Of a stretch of 64,000 nucleotides of DNA, positions 11,519 through 24,320 are shown piece by piece. Position 1 is the first letter of the stretch, and each line of letters begins with the position of its first letter. Both the position numbers and the translations under genes were made by a program. This stretch comes from Endothia cerciana (Eukaryota > Ascomycota > Sordariomycetes > Diaporthales > Cryphonectriaceae), in contig JALRMH010000015.1 in the NCBI GenBank assembly GCA_026119935.1, positions 124,001 to 188,000 of the forward strand. Reading direction: 5' to 3'. The notes beneath the pieces are model-generated. The model was not told where the DNA came from, did no database searches, and worked only from the letters and a program-made list of their open reading frames with translations.

Positions 11519-12001
11519 AAGTGAGTCCAACCTGGAGGCTTCCTGACAGCTGACAGGTGAGCGGGTGTGTGTACATGCAAGACTTAAGTGACCACTGGCC
11601 AGCAAGGGCGGCGATGAGGGACGGGACGAGACACTGCTCCTGGATCCGCAGCAGCCGGGGCTGACACAGGTTTTCGGGGAGGGGAGGAAGCCGTAAGGCC
11701 TCTCTGGCCTGCAATCATGCCACTCACCTGTCCTGTCCCGACCAGTTGGCGATGGGATGGGTTGGTGTCTGATAACCTGCTACCTGATATCTTGAGGGAC
11801 GGTGGTAATCTGGTGTTGAAAGGAAAGGCGCGCCGGCAGCAGCAGGCGGATCCCTTTAACCAACGCCACACGGGGACGAGGAGCCGATTCGACGCACGCA
11901 GAAGGAGGGCCTGAGACCAATTGTTCGTATCGAGAGGGTCTCACTCGGGTGGCACCAGGCTGTGTGCCCATCCCAACGGTCAACAGCAGGTCGGGAAGAC
12001 A

Positions 12002-12003
<2 letters not shown>
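11519..12003. other. Intergenic, no gene supported
   Basis: No frame in this stretch has recognisable content. Confidence 0.4.

Positions 12004-12054
<51 letters not shown>
12004..12054. repeat. (CT)n microsatellite
   Basis: About 25 uninterrupted CT units. Confidence 0.95.
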
Positions 12055-12058
<4 letters not shown>

Positions 12059-15000
12059 CCAACCGATCCATGTCCCACCACTGGGGTTCCAGCCTCCTTA
12101 CTAGCCCCTACCCACGCTTTCCGCGAGCTTAAAAAAATCCGGGGCCACTCCCTCCCCTTTTCACCACGACAGGGAACATCATCCGACCTTCAGGAAAGCA
12201 TGGTGGCTACCGGGGATGCGGTCTGAATCGAGACCTGTCAGGTGCTTTTGCTGTTGGGGGGCGATTCACGAGGGCTGATAAGGCCGGGCCGACTGGCCTC
12301 CATGCAATCAATTATTGGGACGCCGGACACGAACCACCCCCTTCGCCTTCCATCGTCCTTTTGGGATCCTCCCCACAGGCCACCTGATTGGGCCTCTCTC
12401 CCCTCCGCTGTCAGCACCAAGGCGGCTCAGCATTTGCCCTCAGCGCATGGGGCATGGGACATGGGTCGGCCGTGCGTGCCATGACTGCCACACCACATAC
12501 CGTGGGCACTCGTGGTTACTTTAGTGCTAATGTGTTCAGCGGTAGCACCCTGTAGTAGCGCCTGGCCGCGCCTGCTAGCCGCGGTTCCATCCCGCCCCCC
12601 CCCCCCCCAAGAAAACCTTCCCATGTAACGTTTCTCGGCTCCCGGAGGTTTAGATGGCCTGGTACCGCACGATAATCCACCCAGACCCTAACCCTGTCGG
12701 TAGTCGAGCTGGTGGTCGCGCACTTCATAGAAGAAACGTCTTACGTTGCAATATACGAGATCACACACACACGAGCTTGTCAGCTCTACCAGCATTGATC
12801 AGTAGGCAATCCTTCAGGGCCGATCTGGTCACCCGCGCTAACGCGACCTGCGCCCTAGCCTCGCCTGGTGGCTTTTCGCCTTGCCGTCGCCTCCCCGAGT
12901 CTTGGTGCTCACATGTGCACTGACGGATGCAGGACCTGAGGTTTGAGTTGCTGCGATACGTGACTGGAATTAGATGTTACATGGCATGGCCTTTGCCCCC
13001 TTTAAAGTTATAAAAAAAAATAATAATAATAAAATAGAAATGCCTTCTTCCTGTTCTGAAACGGCCTCAGTGACGGGCGCTTGAACGAGCCGACTTATTA
13101 CATTTCTGTCTTCTGATTGCCCTCTCCGGCACCACCGGACCCTCCGATCTTGACTTCGTTATGGATATCCTCAGGATTCCGAGCCTCCATCTGATCTTTC
13201 ACACAGGGGGCGCCGGCGCCGCGGCAAGCTGCCAGGTGGGTGCGGATAGCTTGAGTCCTACGGCCGTCCAGTGTCATCCACTAAAGAGCGCAGAGGGTTT
13301 GGCCAGAGAAGCCGTGAGACTTATGAACAGCAGGAAGGGAAATCACAGGGTGTGGGTAGGGATATCATTCTTGCTCACTGTATGACGAGCTCGGCGAGGT
13401 AAGACAAGAAGGGGGCCATCGCTTAACAGCAAAATGGGATTTTCACTGGGATCCTTGCCCATGGGGCGAGTGTCCTAGATATCCACTTCGAACCGGAAGC
13501 GGTACATAAGAGGGCCGTCGATGGCGGCCTGGGCGTTGATATGTGAATATCGGAATTTCTAGTGGCAAATTCTTAGAGAATGTGATTGCTGTTACTACCT
13601 AGGTAAGCCATCGTGCCTGCTGGACGGTCGATGGCAGTACCGAATGAGCTTTCGTTTGTGAAGAACTTTAAAAGCCACGACGAGGTGGAAAAGCCCCCGC
13701 TTCACAAGACGAATTAGCGAGGAGAGATCAAAGTTCAAGGTGAATGCATCCATTCTCTCCGCTCCAGGATTCAGGGGGGGGGGGGGGTTGTGAGAATGCC
13801 CAGTTCTGTGGTCGTTTGATAGCTGGTGATTGAAGATGTTGTCTACCTGCCAGGATACACCACATCTGAGTCCCCATCATGCTCTAAGTCCTCATTATGT
13901 AACATGATAGATAGGGTGAACTGCCCAGGCTAATTGTAGCAGTGATACAGGAGATCATTGTTCAAGGACGCATAGAAAGGTGCTTGATCACAGCTGTCAA
14001 GAAACGTGCTGGGCTCCCCGGCCCACATATACCATGTTCAAAATCCTCAGAACACTGGACATCTTGTCTGATGTTGAGCTCTTGATTGTTGGTCATGCGA
14101 GGGGCAGAGGGAGCCAGAAGCTCCAAACAGCCAGGAAAAGATCCCATGTGTGGATTATTGTACCGTTCGTGGGCTTGATAACGGCTTGCTGGGATTGCGA
14201 TATGACATCAGATCCATTGTAGGAGTTTGTCGGATAGTACCAGTGAGATGCCAAAGGTTGCCATGGGAAATGACCGAGTACCAAACTCCCACCTCGGCCC
14301 TTGGGAGAAGGCGTACCTTCCATATTCTAGACACCAGCTTATAGGTACCATGCGTGACCACCCATGTTGACAGCGTCGAAGCTGAAGCCCGTTTCGGGCT
14401 ATGTCGATATCTATCGAGTTTGGATATAAAACCCCCAAGGGGCTGTAGCGAGTTGCGCCGAGGCGTGAATTTGCGGATGTTGATATTAGATGGAGAAGAC
14501 TAGGATTCATTGATGAATGGATTAATGAGATTTGCAGACCAGTGCTTGCCAACGGACTTGATCCTGCCATCGCTGTGGAGTTGACGTGTCTGTAACACAA
14601 GGGACAAGATAGGCTGAGAGTTCACTATGTGTTGAATTCATCGCATCTGAATCTCATGAGCTACAGATATATCTTAATATATGTAATAGGCCTCAGGAAA
14701 TGAGCAAATTACCGAGTTGCCTACGTGCCTGGAGTCAGACGCTGCGGATGATATCACTCAGAGGACTACAGGATATCGTCTTGTCTATAATTCACTAATC
14801 ACTTAGATATGCTTAGCAACGTTGATATCGAAGATGCATCATCGACAATGTCACTTCAACCGGAAGCCGCTTTACTGCCTGAACATGCTAGAAGCCTCGC
14901 TCTTTCTACGTGGAGTCGTTACTTTGCGCCCCTCCCGAGGCCTACCATAATTATCGCGGTACACTTCATAATTACTACGAAAGCCAAAGCCCCGACATCT

Positions 15001-16287
15001 CATGATAGGATCTCTAAATACTGATGCCCCAAGAGCAGCTTATTCAACAGTAGTCCGTCATTTGGAAGGCTACCTCTTGACAGTTCGTTAAGCACGTGGG
15101 GTTTTCTACAATCTGGAGTGTTTCCTCTGTTGGTATAGTATTCTCTGCCCTTGGGGGTTCACATTTTGCTGGGATGACCACGCAACCTGTCGCATACCAT
15201 CCCAAATATCTATTGGCAAGACGGTGGCAGAAAAAGAAGGGGGCTGGAGAGCTCCCGAGGATACTTTTCTGGATGAGAGGATCAGGGCTGACGAGGGAGG
15301 GTCTGAAATTCAATGTGAAATCCGATTGAGAATCAGGCGATGGAACGACGGTGTCTTAGTGGGCCTCGTCCTGCAGCCGCACCACCTGAGCAGGTGGATC
15401 TTCCTATTCGGGCGAAGATCGCAGGCCAGGACCATAAGGCCTGCCATAGGCCAAGCCCTCAGAGCACGGGGCAGCGCACTGCAGGCCCCCTCCAGAGATG
15501 ATTTCCTTCAGCGGCCACCCGCAGGCCCTGCGATTCAGGTCTGAGATACTCTGGGATCAGACCTCTTCAAGGTGGTTTCCGAAGTACCCCACAGGCTACC
15601 TGGGCACCTAGGTGAGGACCGGCAGTGAGCAACCCCCTCTAGGTCCTCCTCGAGATGGTCTTGCGGACACGGAAACTTCTCGATGCCGACGCGCCTCGCT
15701 CACGATCTGCACGATATACCATTATGGAGAAGCTGAGCCTTGAACTTCCTGCTGGCATGGTTTCAGGGAGGCTTGGGCACCAGTGGCCTTCCCGAAGAGA
15801 AAGCTGCGAACGCCTCTGGTCTCGCGAGCACACGTCACGCGGCATGGTCCCGGCTGAGGATCCGCCGCCAAAAGCCGTTGCGACCTTCCCACGCACGCGA
15901 AGATTCGCAATCGTGGCTGGCCGGTTGAGCTTCTGCATCGGGCAGCTGCATAGACTCAGGCTATGCGCGATGGCACGTCGGCATAGGCTGATCACCCCTG
16001 TAGCGACGATCGCGTGCCGGTGATGGGCTGGCGCCTCCGCTGTCGTTCCATCTTGGCCGTACGCGGCTTAATTTCGAAAGCAGCATTCGATTGCACGGAT
16101 TCGTAACGCTGTGTCCTCTCCCTGCGGGGAACGTCCGCTGAGCCCAGCGAGCGAGCGTTGTCATAGATAGAGGCTCAATTCAAGGATACCTCCACGCTAT
16201 ACCCCTTCGAGATAGCAACCGGATTTCGAATAATTGCAACTTGAATGGCATGGATGTTGCCCGGATCTCAGCGATGGGAGATACAGG
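12055..16287. other. Gene-poor region with homopolymers, no gene supported
   Basis: Over 4 kb without a convincing coding region. It holds a C run near 12594-12608, an A/T-only stretch near 13011-13034 and a G run at 13774-13787. Minus-strand fragments near 14000-14600 are open in pieces (for example around GNLWHLTGTIRQTP) but stops and frame changes interrupt them and I recognise no family, so this may be an unidentifiable gene relic. GC-rich frames at 15220-16020 exist on both strands and are equally uninformative. Confidence 0.4.
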
Positions 16288-16293
16288 TATAAA
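16288..16293 (+). promoter_or_regulatory. TATA box of the sedolisin gene
   Basis: A perfect TATAAA, 105-110 bp upstream of the chosen start codon at 16398, which fits a short 5' leader. Confidence 0.5.
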
Positions 16294-16397
16294 GAGCCCT
16301 GGGCAATGACACCTTGAAGGGGGACCTCCTCTCCTTCTCCTGGCATCCCGCTTTCTCACCAGAAGGTCGGGCCATACCTAACTTCCTAGCCACCACC

Positions 16398-18308
16398 ATG
16401 GGTCTCGTCCAGAGGGCTGCGGTGCTCCTGGCGCTCACCACCACCGCCCTCTCCTTCCCGGCCCTCAGTAGTCAGGATGTGTACAGCAAGGCTGTCGTCG
16501 AGTCCCTCTCCTCGCCCCCGCGGGGCTGGGTCCAGGATGAAACCCGCATCGTCGACAAGGACGCCGCCACCATCCGCCTTCGCATGCACCTCGTCCACCA
16601 GGACATGGGCAAGTTCTACGAGACGGCCCTGGACATCGCCACGCCAGGCCACTCCATGTATGGTGCGCACATGAGCCAGAAGGCAATCGACGGTATCATT
16701 GCGCCCAAGGATGAGTCCGGGGTCATGGTTATGGAGTGGCTCGAAAGCGAGGGCCTGATGGGCTCCGCAAAGTACTCGAACCGTCGGGACTCCGTCATTG
16801 TTGAGGCGAGCGTGGCACAGATTGAGAAGCTGCTCAATGCCGAGTACAGCGCTTTCTGTGAGTGTGATTACCAGACTCGTTGATCTTGCCGAGTACCAGC
16901 CGCTGATATCGGCGCTCAGACAACGCCGAGTCCGGCGAGACCGTTCTCCGTACCCTGGAGTTCAGCCTGCCGGCTGTCCTCAAGGGCCACGTCGACATGG
17001 TGCAGCCCACGACCTTCTTCGGCTTCCGCACGTACAAGTCCTCCATCTCTGCTGTCCGCCCCTTCGATAAGGCATCTGTGTCCACGGCAGACGTCGATGC
17101 AGTCACGGGTTGCGCGTCCCACGTCGACCCGACTTGCCTGGCTAACCTGTACGACTTCGCCGATGCTGATACCTACACCAGTGGTCTGATGGGCATTGCC
17201 GGTTTCCTGTGAGTATCTGAATTCTGTAGCAGCGCATGCCTCTTGACGGAATCTCAGCTGACGACGACATTCTCATAGCGAGCAATACGCCATTGCCTCA
17301 GATCTCAAGACCTTCCTGACTGACTACGCCGTGGAGGGCAACACGGGCGAGTCCTTCACCTGTGTCGTGGTGAATGACGGCGAGTGCCCCACGGCCGCCT
17401 CCGAGGCCGGTGACGAGGCCAACCTCGACATCCAGTACGCCCGCGCCATCATCGAGGACGTCCCGCTCAACTTCTACTCCACCGGCGGCCTGGGCGAGTG
17501 GGTCGGCTCGGGCACGAACACGAACGAGCCCTACGTCGAGTTCCTCGACTACCTCCTCGACCTGGACGACTCGGACCTCCCCAACACCCTCTCCATCTCC
17601 TACGGCGACGACGAGGACACCGTCCCCGACGACTACGCCACCACGGCCTGCGACCTCTTCTCCCAGCTCGGCGCCCGCGGCGTGTCCATCCTCGTCGCGT
17701 CCGGCGACTCGGGCGTCGGCGGCGTCGGCGACTGCACCCAGGACGGCGTCAAGGAGTTCGCAGTCAGCTTCCCCGCCTCCTGCCCGTGGGTGACCACCGT
17801 GGGCGGCACCACCGGCCAGAGTCCCGAGTCCGCCTGGACCGACTCCGGCGGTGGCTTCTCCTCGCTCTTCGGCCAGCCCAGCTACCAGGCCGACACCGTC
17901 AACGCTTGGCTGACCGACGACACCACGCACGACTCGGTGACCGCCTACTTCAACGCCAGCGGCCGTGCGTACCCCGACGTGTCGGCGCAGGCGACGGACT
18001 TCGTCATCGTCGTCGACGGCTCCAGCGAGCTGGTCGACGGCACGAGCTGCGCGACGCCGACGTTTGCGAGTGTCATCCAGTTGGTTAACAGCGACCGCAT
18101 CGCCAACGGCAAGAGCGGGCTGGGTTTCCTGAACCCGTGGCTGTACACCAACGCGAGCAGCGCGTTGACGGATATCACGAGCGGTTCTAACGGGGGATGT
18201 CCTGGTATCAGCGGTGCGGGCTTCGATGCGGTCAGTGGATGGGATCCCGTGACGGGATTGGGCACCCCCGTCTTTACGGCTTTGTTGGCTGTGAGCAGTG
18301 ACACGTGA
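16398..18308 (+). CDS. Secreted sedolisin, tripeptidyl-peptidase type (S53)
   Basis: Three exons: 16398-16857, 16920-17208 and 17279-18308, with introns of 62 and 70 bp, giving 592 residues. The start at 16398 (CACCATGG context) yields a clean signal peptide (GLVQRAAVLLALTTTALS). An upstream in-frame ATG would bury it. Next comes the pro-kumamolisin-type activation domain (to about residue 200), then the catalytic domain. The S53 catalytic residues are visible: Glu296 and Asp300 in DEANLDIQYA, Asp393 of the oxyanion hole in ASGDSGVGG, and the nucleophile Ser506 in DGTSCATP. The C-terminal calcium site region DITSGSNGG...GWDPVTGLGTP is present. Enzymes of this kind are secreted and work at acid pH, removing tripeptides or cutting internally to degrade environmental protein. 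Codon use is strongly GC-biased, as in highly expressed fungal genes, and this creates long shadow frames. Confidence 0.95.
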
Positions 18309-18767
18309 TGAGCTGAATGGCTGATGAGAAACGTCGTGGGGAGATACTGACCGACTCTGCGCCCATTCGTAAGTCTCATTTGTGGCCAGCACTGTTTCTC
18401 CCCGCAGTAAATAGTATAATTCTATTTAAAGTGCCATATTACCTACGAAGATGAGCGACAATCTCTCAGTGCTTCAGTCGGGAAACCCCATCATCCTGCT
18501 TCCTAGGAACATCACGCTCCTGTACGTTGTCTGCATCATCCTTGCTTGTAAGACGTTCACTGCTGCTGTTCGTGGCACCCTGAATTGCTGCCAGGTGCGT
18601 CTCAGGATCGTTGATCGGGATTTCCGTCTCGATAAATGCAGCTTTCTCCACCGCTTGGCGAGGATGTGCCTGAGGGAGGGCAGAGTGGGATAGTCGGGGC
18701 ACACTATACACTGTATGCCGGAAAAGTGACCAGCGAGAGGAGTCGTTGGATCCCAGACCTCTCTGCC
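18309..18767. other. Intergenic, no gene supported
   Basis: Convergent space between the sedolisin gene and the minus-strand Mediator-like gene. No coding content seen. Confidence 0.4.
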
Positions 18768-19061
18768 CTACCGCTTCCAGGCCAAATGATTGAGCCAGCT
18801 TTGATGATCAAACAGATGCCCTGCAGAAACCGTCCCCTTTGAGGACAACACAATGGCGATTCGCTCCACTGCAGTATCATCGTCGGCCTGTCTGCTCCCC
18901 GAGGGTGTCGCAGCAAGCAGCTCGTCTCTCACAGCATCGTGATCGGCCAGTTTCTTCATCAGTGGCAGCTGGATAAGATCCTCCTCGCTCGCACTATCGT
19001 CATCGGACATTTCATGATTACCGTTAGTCTGGGCGGGAGCCGAGGTGGGGGGCGTATTCTT
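18768..19061 (-). other. In-frame open extension after the Med18-like stop codon
   Basis: Directly behind the TAG that ends the Med18-like frame, the same frame stays open for 97 more codons down to the next stop at 18768. The sequence reads as an acidic, Ser/Asp/Glu-rich segment (MSDDDSASEEDLIQLPLMKK and onward). It may be a readthrough tail, a former C-terminus lost by a nonsense mutation, part of an alternative exon, or chance. Confidence 0.35.
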
Positions 19062-20052
19062 CTAGCGCGCGCCCCCTGTGATTCCAGCGACCGACTGAGT
19101 CATCCCCAGAGCCTGCGAGGTGGACTTGCGCGTAGGGGCGAGCTGCGTGTCGTAATGTCTGCGGTCGATCTCCTTGAATACGATGCCGCAAGGGGTTAGG
19201 TGATCCTTGACCTTCGTGAGCGCGTCACGTGCGGCTTGTATCTTGTCGGGGGTGTGGTCGTCCAGGACGTACGAGACGACGGTGAGCATCCACTTGCCAG
19301 GGCTGGCCTTCTCAAGGGATTCGAATGCTGGTAGGGTGGTGGATGGAACGTTATTGCTGCCATCAGCCCTGGCGGGCACCTTGTAGCAGCGAGTCAGGTG
19401 GAATTCGACGGGATCGTCCCGATGGTAGATGTCGTGGGTCTCTTCGATGTGCTCGGCCTTGTAGAGGAAGTTGTTATCAGTCAGCACCGTGGGGAGGTTG
19501 AGCTGATCATGAAGCTCGATTTTCTTGCGCTGCATGATCAGGGACTGGCCGCCAGCGACACTGGCAGGGTCAGGAATCTCGCTCCAGAACAGGGCACCAG
19601 GGTTGGTGTTGAAGTAATCGTCAGGAATGGGCTCAGGTTTGCCAAAGTGACCGTCTTTGTGGACAAGATGGCGAGTAGTTATGGTGTACGACTGCCTGCA
19701 TGCTCTGGTCAGTTTGTCTGGTCTCCAGGTCCATGGTGTGATCGAGAGGGCGAACCTACCTCTTGAGGATATCGCTCAGCTCCTTCCAGGAGGGGTCCAG
19801 GTAGCCCAATGGTAGGTGTGGAGGAGGCTCAGTGTTTGGCAAGCCGAGAGAGAAGATATCAGGCTCTGGAGGGAGGCCATAAATCTTGTCTCTTTTTGTG
19901 ATGGCCTTGGGCTGGTTGGGATTTGCACCAGCATAGTGAAGGACGCGATAGATGCGTTGGCGAGGGTTGTCCCACGCATAGCCACTGAGGATGGAGACCA
20001 AAGTGTTGTAGTCGACATCATTGATGAATGCGGTCATGAACAGCTCATACAT
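19062..20052 (-). CDS. Probable Mediator complex subunit 18
   Basis: Two exons, 20052-19760 and 19695-19062, around a 64-bp intron (GTAGGT...GCAG). The joined frame encodes 308 residues. The pattern agrees with ascomycete Mediator subunit 18 (Srb5): MYELFMTAFINDVDY at the start, RQRIYRVLHYAG, a central SYTITTRHLVHKDG, then MQRKKIELHDQLNLPTVLTD, FHLTRCYKVPAR, KWMLTVVSYVLDDHTPDKI and finally IDRRHYDTQLAP. This last motif corresponds to the conserved DRR...DTR end of the family. Med18 sits in the head module and helps link activators to RNA polymerase II in the nucleus. The family is poorly conserved and the call rests on pattern memory. The frame is open upstream of the Met (RLARHDTTSPK), so an earlier exon is possible. 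An in-frame open extension follows the stop. Confidence 0.6.
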
Positions 20053-20667
20053 CTTGGGTGATGTTGTGTCGTGGCGAGCCAGGCGCTGGACAGAGGAGAT
20101 GTGTCAGAAGGGGATCGACAAGATCTGCAACCAATCAAGTAGGCTCTGGCAGACCAAATTGACGACAATGGCTCTTTCAAGGTTCTCAGTGTCCAGATGG
20201 AGCTTTGTTTGTGACGGTGAGGGGCGGCGGGCGCCTGGAAATCGTCACTTTTGAATGCCAGATACGTGCCTTGAGGCGTGAGAAGGTGGGCGTGATAAAA
20301 TGGCAGCATCCAGGTCGGCCTGCTGCTTACATAAGCAGATAGACCCCGGCAGAGGCTGCATCCTATCAGAGCAGGGATAACCCTGCTAGCACACGTCAAC
20401 TTCACTTCCAAGTCAACGTCCCTCCTTCTACGAACATGTCCAGGGTTCATGCCTCAAGATGTTTGGATCAGTACACGCAGTGCGAGAGTCGTAAAGTGCG
20501 TATGGGGCTCTTGTGCTTTGCCGCAAGCTCTCCTCTTCATGAAGACGACAAAGTGCCGACGGTCATCTGCCATGCTCGGGCTAAAAGTCCTGCGGCCGCA
20601 TGAGCTTTTGATGCCATCCCCGAAAAGGTCACTGTAACTCTTACGGACCATATCAATCCCGCTGACG
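20053..20667. other. Intergenic, promoter side of the Med18-like gene
   Basis: No gene is supported. A possible 3' splice site (CTGTCCAG on the minus strand, near 20082) precedes the Med18-like start codon. Confidence 0.35.
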
Positions 20668-20913
20668 GTGAGTCCCGTATCTCTTGGGTCACTGCGGTCC
20701 GCTCTCAGGTATTTGAGTGCTGTGGTCTCACTGGCGTCGAGAAGACATGTAGCATCTCGATGTCTCCAGGATATGCTAAGCTTACTTGGCAACGCCACGA
20801 TCAAAGTGGTCAAGGCCAATCCTGACGTAAATACAACCTACCTTAAAGAGTTTCTCCCGCTTGGAGGCCACTCATTGATGGTGATAAAGATGGTCGCGGT
20901 CGAGGCAGACTAG
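20668..20913 (+). pseudogene. Remnant of a peptide-synthetase carrier (thiolation) domain
   Basis: The end of this short frame carries FLPLGGHSLMVIKMVA, which matches the phosphopantetheine attachment motif of carrier domains in nonribosomal peptide synthetases (L-G-G-H-S-L, with the serine at about 20872). The preceding residues (LLGNATIKVVKANPDVNTTY) resemble the first helix region of such a domain. No adenylation, condensation or reductase domain is intact nearby: the flanks are open only in fragments, and a TAG at 20911-20913 ends the frame. I read it as the surviving piece of a decayed synthetase gene. Confidence 0.45.
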
Positions 20914-23900
20914 ACCTGGTACATGTATGTGCTGGTCATGCTGTGAAGCTCACCATATTGGGGTCTCTGTGCCGGCTCACGCAGCTACGTGTGCAACAGC
21001 AGCTCCGGGACTGGCACTTCGTCTACCTCCTCGGTCCAGGCATTGACATGCTCATGTTATTTCGGCGGTCGCGAAAGCATATGCTACAACTTTCTTGGAG
21101 GAAGCTCGGCTGGTACCGTCGGGCATGGTACTCATGTAGTCAATACTATTGAAGGGAGAAGATAACAAACTTCCACGTCCTACGGTTCTTGCTCCATTTT
21201 GGTAGAAGTGTCCTTCTAAACATGCTAAGAAGCCCTTCGGATGTAGATGCGGCTTTCAATAAGGCTAGTACTCAGTGCCATCATAACCAACATACTTAAG
21301 TCGGCTCCATCCGGGTGCTATAGGCCAGGCCATTGGAGGTACAACTTTGGTCCTTTTCACTGCCAGGTATTTTCTAATACTCCTGTGTTCTACTGTTGCC
21401 AGCATCCTCGCACTCCTTGAACATGAGCTCAGACATACCGGACCCGGACCCTGTCCACAAACTTCGGGTCCCATCTGGTGATGCTGAAGCGACTCCTGTA
21501 CACGTACTTCTTATCCCCAGCCAAAGGGATATAGAACATGTGACAGACTCCCGCGCCAGCCGTCTATTCTCTCTTCCAGTCTATATTGCCCTCAAACACC
21601 GACTCATCGGTCAGGCCTCTTCGGCATCTACTCCAAAGGCGGTTCTTATCGTTGATGCGGGATCTTGAAGGAACCCGGAGGACTAGTTGGCGCACTGTAA
21701 GAGGGTGATTCCATTGGCGAATTGGCGGGACCAAGGTTGGACATTCTGTTGTACGTCTTCCAAGAAAGCTCACCATGGGACACTAGGATCATACAGACGG
21801 CTGTCAATATCGGAGTGTCTAGAATAAGTTGAAATGTAGAGAACGATAAAGGATGGGTGCAGATCTCCCACTGGCTATTTGCTAACACATGCAACTTAGT
21901 GCTTCAAGTTTAAGCTCAGGAACGCAGGGTCGGCATTCGCTTGAGTTGCGGGAATTTGGCTGTTCACCGAAGCTCCATAAAGGGCTCCGCCTTATTGAGT
22001 ACTGGTCGTTGTTCATCTGATATATGGCATAACTTTGATTGTTAGTTTCAATATTGTGCTAGAAGATGTTGCACCAATTTTTTTTAATTGTCTTCCCATC
22101 CCTTTCGTTGTTTGGGGGAAGGGGAGGAGGGAGCCTAGGGAGTGGGTGAAGCTCTGTTAATTACCAGTACAATGTGTATTGAGATATGAGATGGACAGCT
22201 ACAGTACTCTCTAGTATCCTGAACTTTCTTTTAAACTCTAATAAGTTCGGGTTGTTCTCCCCTGCGACAACACAATGATTGGAAAGGGGGGTGGTGGCCT
22301 GGTGAAGAATCCTGGGGGAGCATTGAACAACATTGAATCACATGAAGGCTTGGCGTTGCTTGACCCCTTGCTCAACCCCACTGGCAGAGCCAGTCGGGTT
22401 CAACATTATTTCGACCTCACCTCTCAACTCTAGCCCACTCTACTCTGTATGCCTGGCAAATCTATGATTGCAACAAATGTCTAGGCCCATTTGTGGGTGT
22501 ATTTATCACAGAACGTCATCTTTTGACTCTTAAGCACATTCATATCTATGGGAGATCCCCATGCTGTTGTTCCTGAACTATGGGTTCTTGCTCGCAGAGC
22601 TCATTGTCATCACCAGGCTCGTGAGTTATCCAGATAATCGTCAGTGTCAGGGAGAAAGGGGGTTCCACTGGCGCATCTCGTGAAGGATATAGCGACTATA
22701 AATAGCTAAAGGACCGAAGAACTGGTAGTTGTTAGAAAGTTGGAAGAATTTGGTTGGTCGACATTTCTAGGCAAAAGTCGCCAGAAGGTCCGAAGAACGG
22801 GTTATTCGATATGCGTGGGAGGGGTGAGAGAGATCGAAGACAGCTGCAAGAGGCCGTATGGGCCCTGGCTGTCATGTTTGTGATGAGAAGGCTGCGGTGG
22901 TCGGTGAGCAACCTCTGGTCACTTGCCCTCACCTCTCCCAACCCACGCCCAACTTCCTCTCCATGATGAACTGCACACTGAACTACGGGACCAAATCATC
23001 AGCGGTCAGCCCCTGACCAACGAGCCAACCTGGACTCGCTCCTTCTGAGCCTTGAGTTCTCTCCCCAACCAGTCAAAGCTGTTGTGGATGTTCACCGACA
23101 ACTTCATCTTCACCTCGCTGATCACCTACTAGCGGTTCTGGAGATTCTCTGGAAGGTGCTACTGCGCGTGGGTCACTTTCTTGGATCTGAAGGCTGGTGG
23201 TGCGAGGTTTTTAGAGGCAGTGGGTGGTTTCTTTTAGGTATAGGGGTTTGGGCAGCATCTTGCACTTTGGGATTGCAACTAACGAAGTAAGCAGGCTGGG
23301 ACAAGACGGCACAGAGGATAAGGATAGAAGGAATACAACGAGCTGATCATGCATTGCATCATCGCAAATTGTAGGGCACTCACAGGATAAGCATCAATAA
23401 TTTTGAGAACCTACATTATCTGAGGGTGATGTGATGCGAATTTTCAACAAAAACATCAAGTGCTTATTACCAGGTGTCGAAGGAGCAACAAGGACTGGGG
23501 GGAGGGGTGTTGTCTCCCAGGGGCGCTCAGGTACTTCAAGAGTGTCAGAACGGCAGATTTGGGGCCTGTTGCCGACCACAATATGATAGTCGGGAGGGGG
23601 CAGGGGGCTACTTCCTATGCTTGCAGGTGCATACTCCGGTAGCCGTTGTTGATCTTACTCATCTGTCCTCATTATTGCTCCTCGAAGGTGAGTCAGGCCA
23701 TCCTTCTTGATCGGATGCTTTACAGCCCTTCTCCAAATTGAGTAGCTGTCAGCCTCGTCTGACATCTACAACTAGATCTGATAGAAAAAATTTGCACATG
23801 GAAACAGCCTCATTGTGGCTTCAAATGCTTGTCAAACCCAATCAAAGGGGTTTACATGTTTGCCTTGGTTGGGTCTAGACTGTATTATACAATGAAACTT

Positions 23901-24320
23901 TTGGCCATGAGTCGGCTTGCATCCCTTAGATTTCTATCGCACCTCCCTCTCCACTAATGTTGTGCTGTTCCTGTTGGTTGAGCATTGGGCATGTACGAAC
24001 AATGAATGGGTTGTTGTAGCAGATTGAAAATGCTGGAGTTCATTTGTACAGACTTTTGTCCCACATTGTGATATTAGCATGTTGTCTTTTCGAAGTGCTC
24101 TGCTTGACGACCAGCCATATAACTAACCTTAGAAGTATTGCATATCGTTCATAAGCTGCGGGCTGCACCTATTGTACATCCGAAAACGGAGTCCGGTGCA
24201 GCGTAGCTCGTCTGTAAGAATGATGGCCTGGGAATGAAGCCAATCCACTGCCTTGAACTCTGCTACGAGTTGACAGGCTGACGTAAGTCTGTCCGCCGGA
24301 GTATCTCTCATGTGAGAAGC
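20914..24320. other. Gene-poor region, no gene supported
   Basis: About 3.4 kb of AT-leaning DNA with only short frames (up to 90 codons) and nothing recognisable. The first few hundred bases may be further remains of the peptide-synthetase relic. Confidence 0.4.

Noticed and set aside
11232..11714. Several Pro-rich and Gly-rich open frames on both strands
   Set aside because: They only translate the A, G and C homopolymer runs.
13962..14600. Chain of minus-strand open fragments that might be a relic enzyme gene
   Set aside because: The frames are interrupted and no motif is specific enough to name a family, so it is mentioned only in the region entry.
17298..18392. 364-codon minus-strand open frame
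   Set aside because: It is the antisense of the sedolisin catalytic exon, kept open by GC-rich codon bias; the composition (Val, Gly, Arg, Ala, Asp) is that of a shadow frame.
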